Assembly: GCA_000320545.1 (NCBI GenBank)
Contig: ADNK01000489.1
Location: 105,001 to 169,000, forward strand
DNA from: Bigelowiella natans CCMP2755
Lineage: Eukaryota; Cercozoa; Chlorarachniophyceae
DNA length: 64,000 nucleotides
Direction: 5' to 3'
Position numbers and translations under genes: made by a program. Under the pieces are notes generated by a model. The model did no database searches and had not been told where the DNA came from. It worked only from the letters and a program-made list of their open reading frames with translations. Positions 23,648 to 34,523 of this stretch are shown one piece after another. Within the stretch, counting starts at the first letter, position 1. Each line of letters opens with the position of its first letter.

Positions 23648-24618
23648 TCTCTTTGTATAATGTACATATATAGCTAGGTGCCTCCTGTTTTTATGTAAAT
23701 CGATCAGAAGTAGTTGCCATGTTGTTGTTCCTCCTCCTCCTCCTCCTCCTCCTCCTCCTCCTCCCCCTCCCACGACCCGACTGCTCTAATTTGGATTTTG
23801 CTCCTCGCTGTGTGCCGTCTTCTATTTTGCTACTTCGCCCTCGTGTTGTTTGTTGTCGTTGTTGTTGTTGCCATTAACCGCCTTTGTTATTGCTCAGATG
23901 CTGTGCAAGCTATTGAACACTTCGAAACTGCTGAGGGCTGTAGGAGGCACCACTCACGACCTGTTCTTGGAGGACACAACTTGCCTCCCTGTCTCACAGT
24001 CAATGCTGCTGCTTCATCATGTAAAGACCACGCTGCTGCCTAACTAGCGTATTAGAGTTAGCAGTAGTAGCAGCTTGCAGCTCTTCTCTGTCTCAAATGA
24101 TGAACTACTACTATGAGCCAATCGTGCGTTGTTGTTGCCACCCCCTCCCTAATCCTCCGTCTCACCCATCTTCCAGGGCAGTTTCAGGGAACAGCTCTAT
24201 GGATACATTGTCTCGCTTTCAACACAACTAGCACTCACGCTTAAGAGGTAGTAAGTAGTAGTAGTAGTTGTAGTTGTAGTAGTAGCAGCAGCAGTATTAG
24301 TAGCAGTAGTACACGTTGATTTTTAATCCGATACAAAAGTGAATCGATGTCTTGATTGTAATGATTCCAATGTTATTTCTCTTCTATCCTTCTTCTCATC
24401 CCTTCCTCCTCCGCCTCTCTGTTCTCGCAAGATGCGAGGTTATCAGCAAGAGGAGATGTAGCGATAAACGACACAAATCGACATCGTCATTTTGCTGTAT
24501 TCTGGTCAGTTCGTACGACATTCAAATCTGTCCATGTGTTTTCGTGTGTGCGTGTTTGTGCTTATTGAAGCACATCTATTCTCTCTCTCTCTCTCTCTCT
24601 CTCCCTTTCTCTCTTTCT

Positions 24619-24663
<45 letters not shown>

Positions 24664-26227
24664 ACACTCACACACACTCACGGGAGAGCAGCACGACGAA
24701 GTCATTATCGTGATCTCTTGACAAATGTGCTACGGGTTTGTTTGTTTGTTTGTTTGTTTGCTGCCTTGTCTTCAGGATCGATCGCCTTTGTCACTTGATG
24801 GGCTGATGATATACGGTGTTTGCGAGGGTATCATCACGAAAAGCCAGGCAAGCCAACTAGACAACGATAAACCACTACCACTATCATCAACATCACCAGA
24901 CAACAACCCGCATATATTTGGATTTGCAATCTCCCGTGAGCGTGTGCGTGTGCTCGCTTTGCTGTCCCTCTTCTAGTAATCATGCCGCTCTCCACGACTT
25001 TTGCTTCTTCTTCTTCTTCTTCTTCTTATTATTATTATTATTCTCTTCAGTTTGAAATGTTCTCCGCACAGCGAGACAGCATATGGACGCAGTGGAATCA
25101 GGTTGGCACCACGTCATCATCACATCCATCTCCATCACAATCACTGGTTGCATCATGCGCTTGGTTCTGCTGCTGCGGCTTCTTCTCCTTCTTCTTCTTC
25201 TTCTTCTTCTTCTTCTTCTTCTTTCTCACACTTGATTATTATCAATCACCACCAGGAGGAGAAGAATGCCCTTCACACGATGTTGCTGTACATCGATAGC
25301 GAACCGTGTGTGTGCAGGACAAACCTCACTCGCCGGCAGATGCTGCTTAATGATCACCTTGGGGTAGTAAGTAGTAGTAGTAGTAGTAGCAGCAGCAGCA
25401 GCAGCAGTAGCAGTAGAAGAACCGCAATTAACGTTTTCATCAATCACCAGCTGACGAATTCAGTCAATCGTGCACTCACCATGCGCTTTGCCAGGGAAAT
25501 GGAAGAGGAGGAGGAGGAGGAGGAGGAGGAGTGGGACAACGGGCAATAAAGAAGGAGGACAAGGAAGATAATAAGGGGAACGACAATCATAATGCAGATC
25601 AACGACGACGTGGCATTAGTAACCAAAGTGGAAGAAAGAGGAGCTACACCAAGAGGAGTGCTGCCGCAATTCCGAGCAGCAGCAGCATGATGGTCCCCTG
25701 CTCAATGGAGGTCATCATGGAGCGTCTAGATGAGGCAAACTTCCTTCGGATCATCAGCTTACTCTTGGTCGAGGAGGAGGAGGAGGAGGAGGGGGAGGAG
25801 GAGGGCGATGATGATGATGATGATGACGACGATGACGAGGCAAACCAAAGTATTATTCGAGGAGCTGCTTTAGGAGGAGAACAACCAAAGCCAATGATGG
25901 CAAAAGAGGCAGGTAGTGCCACAGCAGCTGCTGCTGCAGGCCCCATCGCACGACGAGGAGGAGGAGCAGGAGGACAACGAAAACCACGGAAGAAACGATC
26001 ACCACAACTACGTCGTCGTGGTGGTGGTGGCGGTACAGCTGCTGCTGCTGCGGATGGGTGCTACTTCTCTCTGAAGAACAGAAACAACAACAACAACAAC
26101 AACGTGTGCATTCTCTTGGAGTGCGACTTGAGCCGCCAAGAGCTCGCTACTTGCCCTCGCTGCGGTTAGTGATAAATGATCCATCCTGCTGCTGCTGTTG
26201 CTGTTGCTGCTACTACTACTGCTGTGT

Positions 26228-26268
<41 letters not shown>

Positions 26269-26308
26269 TGGATTTAGATCTACTATTTTCCAATCAATAT
26301 ACATATAT

Positions 26309-26369
<61 letters not shown>

Positions 26370-26856
26370 CGTGTGTTGTTATGACGATGATGTTCCTTGC
26401 TGACCTACAATACATCTTTTCTGCTCATTGTTCTCAGACATCATGCTTGACGGCTCAAAAGTGAGTCAATCGTCTTCCTCCAGAAAGTCTTCATCAATGC
26501 CTGCATCGTCATCTGTGGGGTGGAGGGTCCTGGAGATGCTGCTCGCATCGTTGCCTAGCAGCAGTAGTAGTAGTAGTAGTAGTATCAACGCTGCCATGAC
26601 GAAGAAGAAGAAGAGGAGGAGGCACAGTCAAGCCTGTGAGAATGGGGGAAATGCCGATGATGACGACGATGACGACGACGACGATGATGATGACGATGGA
26701 GGTGATAAAGATGCTCGAGGTCGTCACGGTGCGAGAGGGATCACGAGCACTAGCAACAACAGCAGCAGTGGTAGCGTCTTTGGCCAAGCTGGAGATGTCA
26801 GGCTAAGGTACCACAGAGGAGCAGTGGAGGAGGACGAGGAGGAGCAGGAAATCTAG
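21669..26856 (+). CDS. Deoxynucleoside kinase-like protein with low-complexity insertions
   Basis: Exons that join in phase: 21669-21908, 22034-22114, 22191-22220 (less sure), 22635-22698, 22974-23608, 23898-24020, 24177-24247, 24432-24504, 24776-24847, 25051-25101, 25256-25366, from 25451 (end unclear), an exon ending 26164, and 26438-26856. The core follows the dNK (dCK/dGK/TK2) order: P-loop VDGNLGAGKTT; a helix REQLYGYIVSLSTQLALTLK; the FCCILDRSPLSLDGLMI motif matching the ERS/DRS active-site strand; then a strand LLYIDSEPCVCRTNLTRR like the sugar-kinase LID region. The family phosphorylates deoxynucleosides for dNTP salvage. A 200-residue Ser/Glu-rich leader precedes the P-loop. Glu/Asp, Ala and Asn runs interrupt the C-terminal half. 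One intron (24848) starts with GC. The first exon and the 25500-25600 junction are unresolved. Confidence 0.6.
21940..21986. repeat. Compound (TA)n-(TG)n array in intron
   Basis: Lies just after the donor at 21909 in the first intron of the kinase-like gene. Confidence 0.9.
22119..22145. repeat. (GA)n microsatellite in intron
   Basis: Purine array immediately after the donor GTGAGA at 22115, effectively an extension of the donor. Confidence 0.9.
22500..22570. repeat. Compound (TA)n-(CA)n array in intron
   Basis: TA array (22500-22538), then GTATA, then CA array (22541-22570), in an intron of the kinase-like gene. Confidence 0.9.
23613..23648. repeat. (TC)n microsatellite in intron
   Basis: Pyrimidine array right after the donor at 23609. 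A TCC array follows at 23733-23764 in the same intron. Confidence 0.9.
24581..24656. repeat. (CT)n and (CA)n arrays in intron
   Basis: CT array then CA array, with CACT variants out to 24680, in the intron before the DRSPLS exon. Confidence 0.9.
25187..25222. repeat. (TTC)n microsatellite in intron
   Basis: Pyrimidine array within 35 bp of the acceptor at 25255. A second TTC/TTA array at 25007-25040 abuts the acceptor at 25050. Confidence 0.9.
26233..26370. repeat. Two (TA)n arrays and a (TG)n array in intron
   Basis: TA 26233-26267, TA 26317-26347 and TG 26348-26370, all between the exon ending 26164 and the exon starting 26438. Confidence 0.9.
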
Positions 26857-26904
26857 TCGCACTTCTCCTCCTCACACTTCTTTCTTCTTAATGTGTTTCC
26901 TTTC

Positions 26905-26908
<4 letters not shown>

Positions 26909-26947
<39 letters not shown>
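26909..26947. repeat. (TC)n microsatellite
   Basis: Long CT/TC array ending TTTCAG at 26951, a good candidate for a polypyrimidine tract plus acceptor. Confidence 0.9.
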
Positions 26948-26949
<2 letters not shown>

Positions 26950-27023
26950 AGACACACACGCATCTATTTGCATGACTGCTCTGTTTGATCGTCCCGCTGT
27001 AATAATCTAGTGTTAATAGACTG

Positions 27024-28195
27024 GTGCTCTGCTCTTTGCTCATGTTCGGTTGGAGCCCTCTAGAGAACATTGGAGGAGGAGGAGGAGGAGGAGGAGGAGG
27101 AGGAAGAGGAAGCAGTAAATTGATTCGTGGTGATATTCTGATCAAGTGCGTTGGGTGTCCGCTCCATATTGATGATGATGAGGAGGAGGAGGATGAGGAG
27201 ATGAAGAGAACGAAACCAGCCGTGGGGCGAGCTGATGAAGCTGAGGAGGCGGAGGAGGAGGAGGAGGAGGAGGAGGAGGAGGAAGTGGAAAAGACGAAGG
27301 GACTGCAAGGAGCGAAGCAACAAGTTGGAGGGAGAGGAGGAGGAGGAGAGGAGAAGGAGAAAGAAGAGACCCACACGGAAACGAGAAGTTCAGTTGATAA
27401 CAACTACAACTACAAGAAGAAGAAGAAGAAGAATAGATTGACCGATGTCTTAAAGGTGTGCTACCAGTCATCCGAGGACGTTTTACGAGCTTACAAAGCA
27501 CTGATCGAGCTCAGGTGCTGCTGCTGTGCATGTGCCCATGCATGTACTTGCGTGCATTTGCGGATATATAGCTCTCATCATCATCATCATCATCATCTTA
27601 GCCTCCTGCTATCTAGAGCTTCCTCGGTCGTAATGTTGTCGAGTCGCCTCCTTGTGATTGCTGCCAAAAATATTTGGATGATGCTTTAAACTGCGAGTAG
27701 CCTACTGCTATGTCTCTCTGGTTTGCATAAGCGAACTCCACCCCCCTCACATCCATTCTTTCTCTCGGTTGCAACCGTATTATTGTCTCAGGAAAAAGAA
27801 GAAGATTCCTCACACAAACGGAGGGGCAGGGTGTCAAGCACGCATTAGTAGGAGGGTAGAGGTGATAGATGATGACAAACAATTGGAAAGCACGATGATT
27901 CACAATCGGTGCGGATCATAGCGGTTTTGGAGGTGGTGGTGGTGGTGGTGGTGGTGACGATAACAATTATTGTAAGAAGTGTTTTGTTGGAGATGAATAA
28001 GCTCCTTTACCTCCACCATTCTTCTGTCTCATGATGCTACTGTTCTCGTACATTTGGGAAGGTCTACATCTCAATGGCATGCTGGTCCATCCCCACCACC
28101 AGCAACCCCTTCAGGCGAGTTGTGATGTTCCACCTCTCGAGGTAGGAACGATGATGATGATAGCAACATCAGAAAATATTTGCAATGAGTAAAAG

Positions 28196-28233
<38 letters not shown>

Positions 28234-28602
28234 CAAGAAGTGGTGCATGATCTATCACGTGTTATCTCTCTGATCATTCTTCTCGACCAATACCAAAATT
28301 CATGATGCCAAAATGGTGTGTATTCATCTTATTTCCAACATTAGAGCATGAGCACCACTCTTATTTATGCATCGCGAACACCCCTGCGATCTCCTGAATA
28401 AATTGCTTCTAATCCCTGGGTTCACTGATACGATTTTTTCTCGCGCGTATACGCATGCAGAGGGCACTCCGTCACGTTCTATGTTGAAGGGAAACAAGAA
28501 ATATTCGGAGAATCTTCCGATGAAAAAGTCATCGAATCTGTGAAAACCAAATTTCGGGCTGCGGGATTAACAAGCTGGAGTCTCAAGGTATCATCATCCT
28601 AG
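27024..28602 (+). CDS. Orphan C-terminal module (separate gene or 3' end of the kinase gene)
   Basis: Two exons can be joined in phase: an open exon ending at 27515 and a last exon 28459-28602. The first carries Gly and Glu runs, a block GDILIKCVGCPLHI, then VCYQSSEDVLRAYKALIELR. The second begins GHSVTFYVEGKQEIFGESSD, ends TSWSLKVSSS and stops at 28600-28602. The joined C-terminus is an alternating helix/strand module of about 70 residues that I do not recognise. A start at 27024 has been assumed. A (TC)n-CAG acceptor near 26951 suggests the exon may instead continue the kinase-like gene, in which case the stop at 26856 belongs to an unspliced or alternative form. Confidence 0.45.
28205..28232. 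repeat. (GA)n microsatellite
   Basis: In the 0.9-kb intron between the two exons of the orphan module. Confidence 0.9.
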
Positions 28603-28689
28603 CTGTGCAATTGTGTACGAGAACTAACAAGCCTACACTCAACAATGGTGACGAATGGATTATTGGCGCATAAAACAGTCATTATCTAG

Positions 28690-29350
28690 TTATTATGAGT
28701 GACGCGCCGCGCGAGCGTGAGCACGCCCAACAACATCTAGAATATCGGTGCACAGCTCAAAAAGAGCAGCAGGCCAAAGCAAATATTGCGCGCATGCTAC
28801 CTTGCTAGCTTGTGCGAGACCATTTTTCTTTGCTCATTTGCTGAATCATGCGTGCACACGTGCCACACGTGCCGGCGAGCTGCACGGAATTGGCTGGATA
28901 CTACACCAGGTAAGCGCAATGTTTTCCTGCGCGTGTCCTATGCACGCTGCGAGTGATGATGAGACAACGTACAAACGAGTGCGCTTGATAAGCGCACATG
29001 CGTATGCAAATGCTTAGCAGATTGTGCCAAGATTGCCAATATATAAGCAGAATGACATACTAAGCAACTACTAGTTACACACATCTAGATGTTGTTATTG
29101 ATTACATCCGTCTTACATCTAGATGTTGCTGAGAGACCGATATCATGTCAGAGCTCCGTTGGCAACAGTGCATAACCTTTCTCAGGGTAGCAGTCTTCTT
29201 TCTACCGCTTCGAGCACTCTCTATTTCGACTTCCACGTACGTGCTAGCGTGCGCGATGAAGAAACACTTCGCAAATATGTACATGCACCCGTCAAAGCGC
29301 AGACGCCTTGACCTTATCTGTCTTGATTCTGTGGTTGATGATGACGACGT
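28690..29350. repeat. Palindromic-word island 3
   Basis: Rich in GCGCGC, TGCA, GCATGC, CACGTG and CTAG words. It contains the 14-mer ACATCTAGATGTTG twice (29081-29094 and 29115-29128), each with a 12-bp perfect palindrome. No coding signal. Confidence 0.5.
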
Positions 29351-29415
29351 CAGATGATGATAGTGATAGTGATGTGTAGATTAAAATTGATTCAAGAAGA
29401 TTACGATACCTTTAG

Positions 29416-29526
<111 letters not shown>

Positions 29527-29881
29527 ATACATATTTAAGCAAGCATGAAATTGCCGTAATACAAGCTTTCAGGTTGCGAGACACTTGAACAACTCTTTTT
29601 TTTCTTTCTCTGTGAAATAATTCTTTGCTATTTTCTCTGCTGCTGCGATCATGGTCACCTATTGTATATCTTACATTACTACTGCTACGTTAGGATTACT
29701 GACCTCTTGATATAGTCTCGGTCGCCATCCCTCTGTTCCAACTGATGAATGTTGTAGCGGTGCCAAATAAGCAAAGGCAGGCAGTAACGAGTCAGGCTCA
29801 CATACATCCATGCATACAGATGACGACCGATACGATGAAAGTGGTGGATCAATTGTGAGTTGGCAATCCATTGCCATCTTT

Positions 29882-30323
29882 CTAAGCACTTCTCCGCATC
29901 ATCTGCAACAACCTGCAGAAGTGTTGTTATTACCTTCTGACCACTTTTGAATGCCTTGAGCTTCTTCCTTTTTTTCTTCTTTCCTTTTCCCTAATAAGTA
30001 AGCAGTTGGTAGGTAGGCAGAGGGGCGACGAACCACGCAACGATGGGTTATTCTTCTGTAGTACTCTCAAGATCTTACAACAAAAATGTAATGATATCAT
30101 CATACTAAGACACAACGACTCAAAGCACAAAAGGAGAAGGGGGGGAGGGGTTGGTGATCAAGTGCTGCGACTGACCGAGACGAAGTTACGCCAGCTTCCA
30201 ACCCGCTTCTCGCGCCCTTCAACCCAATTCTCCTCCTTTTTCTTCTCGACCTGGACAGGTGTGTTTACACATCGATGATGGGATATGATGAGAAGACAGT
30301 GGGCAGCGGTTTTCATTGGGAAT

Positions 30324-30356
<33 letters not shown>

Positions 30357-30577
30357 GGGAGGAGGAGGAGGAGGAGGAGAGGAGGAGGAGGTATGTTTGA
30401 GGCACTCCTTAATAATGCGAATCGGAAGATATATCGCATCATTTGAAGTGTGGTAGTGGTGGGAATGGTTGTAGCTGCTGCATACAATATGCATATTTAA
30501 CAGCAAGTCGTTTTTCTGTCCAAAAAGACTATATACTACACAATTTGCTTCTATTTTCTCATTTGGCACCACTACTG

Positions 30578-30608
<31 letters not shown>

Positions 30609-31370
30609 CTCTCTCGCTACTTTGATTTCCTTCTTCTCTTCCGCAGCCTGTTTCTGTAGAAACACGCATATCACCACCACAATCACCATCATCATCATCA
30701 TCATTTTTATCTGGGGCAATGGGTGGTGGTTGATTTGGAAGCTCGCACGAGGATACGAATACTGCAAGGCCATTAGAGAAGACACTCTCTCCGTTATGTC
30801 TTCCTCATGTTCTTATTCTTCTTCTTCTCTCTTTTTTTCTTTCTTTCCTCCTCCATTTTATTTGTACGCCGTCCGTCGTGTTCTTAAAAAAGCACCACCA
30901 ACTAACCAACTAATCCACACCAACCTCAGCCTGAGTAGCTGCTTTCAGTAGTTGCCTCTTCCGCCACCTGTCCGCCATCGTTGTTGGAGAGAGAGGGGGG
31001 GGGGGGGGGAGAGAGAGAGAGAGAGAGAGAAGGAGGGGAGATAAAAAAAGGAGAGGAATGTGGGTTGGTATCAAAAGTTTTCACATATGTTGTTTGTTTT
31101 TGTACATCGCACTCTAGAACATGGATGATGATGCACGAGTATAAACCAATCATCAATCTCCTTTAATCGTTGGATGGGGAATCTACACAGGGCTTAGTGT
31201 TTCTCCGTGGATGCTTGTGTTGTTGTTGTTGTTGGGTGTGAGGCAGTAAGGGGAGAGAAAATAAGAACTGTACTACTCGCGCTCTATCATCATCTCCTTC
31301 ACCTGTGTCAACAGGAACGGGGGGGGGGGGGGGTGAACCAACGAGTATGAGCACCATCACATACAATATT

Positions 31371-31405
<35 letters not shown>

Positions 31406-31723
31406 TACATGTATGTAAGTATACATATATACTCATACCACAGTATGAATTGTACGATATAATACACACACACACACACATATGCATATGTATACACATT
31501 TTTCGTATATCGATAGTGAACGCCGCACTCAGTACATAGCGAATAATGCTGTCTCATCTGTGTTGCTGTCTTCTCATCACCTCGTTGCGAACTTCCATAT
31601 GAAAGTTGGGGTCCTTTTCAGCTTCCTTCAGGGGATCAGGCCCCCCCTCAGCCATAATGTCCTGCTGCCGTTTTTTCTCGGCTGAGGTATGTAGCAATTT
31701 TCACGGTGTAAATATTATTAAAC

Positions 31724-31794
<71 letters not shown>

Positions 31795-33316
31795 AAGTAT
31801 CTATGTTAACGGTCGGTAACGTGCCTTCCTCTTCCTTATCGCGCGCCAGCAGCTTAAGTAGCTTCTCTGCGTCGGTTTGTTTTCGAGTAGGCTGATGATA
31901 TTTATCGCAAGGAGGACCGCCAATTTTAAACCAAAAAAACAACCATAAATCAGGTACTTATATATCATGGTAGCTGTGATTGACATTCATCACAGCAGAG
32001 GATGATAATGCATGGAGCAATTGTGCCGCAGCGCGACAGCATCGAGAGTCCTGTAGCGTGAATTCACAACCAGAATTTATGGCGCCAAGAAACACATTAT
32101 TTGTTTTCAAGTTCATTTGTGTACTACTGCAATCTTACTGCAGCAGCCTTTGCGGCTTTGGATGCTTGTGCAGCGGCGGCAGCCTCCTGTTGTCTCCTAT
32201 CTTCCCTCACTTTCAGCACCCTTCTCTTTGCCTGTTGAACGAAATAGGAAGGGCGGTGCTGCCGATTAGTTTGCCTCCTTCCAATTGGGAGAATAAAAGT
32301 GACCACCACCTTATCCACCATCTCATTTACGATAAGCCTTTTCTTTGCGTTTGTGAGAGAAGCTTTAGCCGCCTAGATAGATAGCAGGCAGTGGGTAATG
32401 CGTCGCGAGAAGAGCAAGAAGAAGAAGAAGAAGAAGGGTCCACCTATATCACGGCGGGATAACTATGAGAGTACCTGCAATTTAGCGAAAGCCTCCTGAG
32501 CGCGGTCTCTCATTTCTTCTGGCACTTTGTCAGGGTGGCACCTCAGGGAGACCTTCACAAACACAGCAGCAGGCAGCAGGCAATAAGCATAAGCAACCAA
32601 CAAACGAGGGGATCAAACTTCTCGAGCGAACAATGGAAGGCGCGCACCACAACGACGACTGTAGAGGCGCGCCCCGTTATAATTTTTTTTCGAAATTCGT
32701 GGGATAACCTTTCGAAAATGCTTCTGAATCTGCGTCCCAGAAGCGCTGTACCTGAGAAACATGCATGTATTTTTATTTTCCAACGTTCCGTCTATGGTTT
32801 ATGTACACGTATATATTTTCCAACGTTCCGTTTATGGTTTATGATGTATGTGGTTTTAGGAGGAGGAATGGTTTCATGTGTTGTACGGAAGGTCGAGGAT
32901 AGCAAAAGGGTCCAGTTTAAATGCGCCGATAATCCTATCGATCTCAATCTGATTTGGTGGTTAGGGAAGGAGTGAATGAACGGGCCATTCATGTTAGTAC
33001 GTAATGAGTGCCGGCCGACCTTTCTTTCAAGCATCGAGAACATACTCTCCATCTCCCGAGGAACCTCGTAAACCATCCTAAGGTTCATTCAGATGATAAA
33101 TGTCAATAGTTTCTCGTTTTACTCTTGATAATTTCGCACTCACTCCTGGAGGTTGGCTGGTTTCAAGTTGAACGGGTTCTCTCGTCCATCAACCTTCACG
33201 GGATAACGGCCATTGACCAGCGGCCCACAGATCTTTCCGATGATACCATTGTACTTGGCGTTCTTGAGGTTGTGGATCTCGACTTCGGTGCCCTCTGCGA
33301 ACGTGGCCGCCGCCAT
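29882..33316 (-). CDS. DNAJC8: DNAJC8-type J-domain protein
   Basis: Thirteen phased exons: 33144-33316, 33020-33077, 32887-32948, 32709-32751, 32475-32552, 32310-32372, 32139-32231, 31825-31891, 31581-31681, 31277-31302, 30925-30967, 30176-30250 and 29934-29990 (313 aa), then a short last exon, possibly ending 29882. A J domain (about 88-135) is preceded by AFKLDPFAILDLPYS and carries HPD at 118-120. The C-terminal ENWVEGREKRVGSWRNF (276-292) is the conserved DNAJC8 block, followed by a Lys-rich tail. DNAJC8 is a nuclear, spliceosome-associated Hsp70 co-chaperone. Residues 1-57 form an extra N-terminal module (VEIHNLKNAKYNGIIGKICG) like the small SH3/KOW-type folds common in algal proteins. 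Intron 8 needs a GC donor (31824). The last exon could start at 29912 or 29902. Confidence 0.87.
30318..30391. repeat. (CAG)n and (GGA)n arrays in intron
   Basis: CAG array (30325-30354) followed by GGA units to 30391, in intron 11 of DNAJC8. Read on the coding strand these are CTG and TCC, so pyrimidine-biased. Confidence 0.85.
31373..31402. repeat. (AT)n microsatellite in intron
   Basis: In intron 9 of DNAJC8. A G-run lies at 31320-31333 in the same intron. Confidence 0.9.
31729..31790. repeat. Compound (AT)n-(GT)n array in intron
   Basis: In intron 8 of DNAJC8, between exons 31825-31891 and 31581-31681. Confidence 0.9.
32776..32843. repeat. Short tandem duplication in intron
   Basis: Two near-identical 28-bp copies (starting ttttccaacgttccgt) at 32776-32803 and 32816-32843, 40 bp apart, inside DNAJC8 intron 3. 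Confidence 0.85.
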
Positions 33317-34523
33317 CCTTGCCCAGTCGTGTGAATGAAATGAAATTCCTAGTTCCTAGATTGTGGGAGAAGATGGTGAAGGAAAAACATGCAAATTAAT
33401 TAATTGACATGCAGAACACCAGAATACCTCACTTCATTATTCATCATCCTTTCATCTCGAAGAAACTCTGGATATTTGTTCAAATGGAAATCCAGGAAAA
33501 TGCCGGGGCAATCGGGGGAATTCCAGCGGTTTTTGGACATTCCCTTTTTCTTCTGTTTCCTATTTTTGGACTGGAAACACATCTGCAAGAGGGGGCCATA
33601 CTGGCGAAATTACGACAGGATTGCGAGACGCTGCATTTCCTGGATTTTGGCCTAAATTAGGTGTTCTTGATGCACAAGAAAAAAACGGAGTGCAAAAACC
33701 CTTTAAAAAAGGAGTGCTTTTCACAACTTCTCTCGTTGACTTTCGGTGCTTCTGCGTGGCACCACGGGCTTGTCGTTTTGAGTACGATATCGTAGTCTAC
33801 AAGCTGTAGAACAATGCATTTTCGTGTGCACGTCCAACTTCAAAAAGGCACAGTGTCACCCATCGCCAGAATTTGTTGTCAGCTCTAAATTATTCCATTG
33901 AATCACAGATTATCTCATGAATCTGTCGTAATTTTCATTAATACGAGTAAATAATAAAAAATATCTCAACATGATGTCGGAATACGTTGGTTTTTCCGAA
34001 GGCTTCAATCTGATTTTCTCTTGGAAAACTCGTACTTGGAGACGCGCCAGAGATGGCTCATGGGACGATCGAAAATGGCTCTCTCTTCTGTTACCCCGAG
34101 ATCACACATTTTCAGTACAAAATTAGATGTTTCTCTGATTTTCTACTCTCTTACGAATTTCAGAATATGCCTCACTCAAATAATCTTCTGTGAACGAGCA
34201 AAAAGAAATTATCTATTGGAAGAAGTTTAGTAGTAAATAATATAATACTGCTTTTTCGAGTTTTCCAGATTTCATATCCTGCAAGATTTGAAATTTTGCT
34301 CTGAAAGCGGAAGTTGTTGAGCAAGTATGAAAAATAGAAAGCTTCCAGCGACCTTTTCTAAACGAACTCCCTTCCCTCGGAGGTTTGGGTGGTAAAAGAT
34401 GAGTTTTATTTTCACAAGAAAAATGAAAATTTATTTGTCGTTATCAATAAATCTAATACATTTTTTGTGAGTAAGTGATTTTCCTTCGCAGTTGATATGC
34501 TGAAGGTTATCGTTCACTGAATG
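33317..34523. other. Gene-free stretch
   Basis: AT-rich DNA with stops in all frames beyond short openings. It should contain the DNAJC8 promoter at its left end and the promoter of the + strand orphan gene at its right. Confidence 0.5.

Noticed and set aside
25001-25549. Long open frame spanning 25001-25549
   Set aside because: It reads through TTC and CAG arrays as poly-Ser. The phased kinase exons use a different frame in the same region.
33404-33660. Overlapping + frames at 33404-33660
   Set aside because: Hydrophobic, no splice phase or family match, and it lies in the DNAJC8 upstream region.
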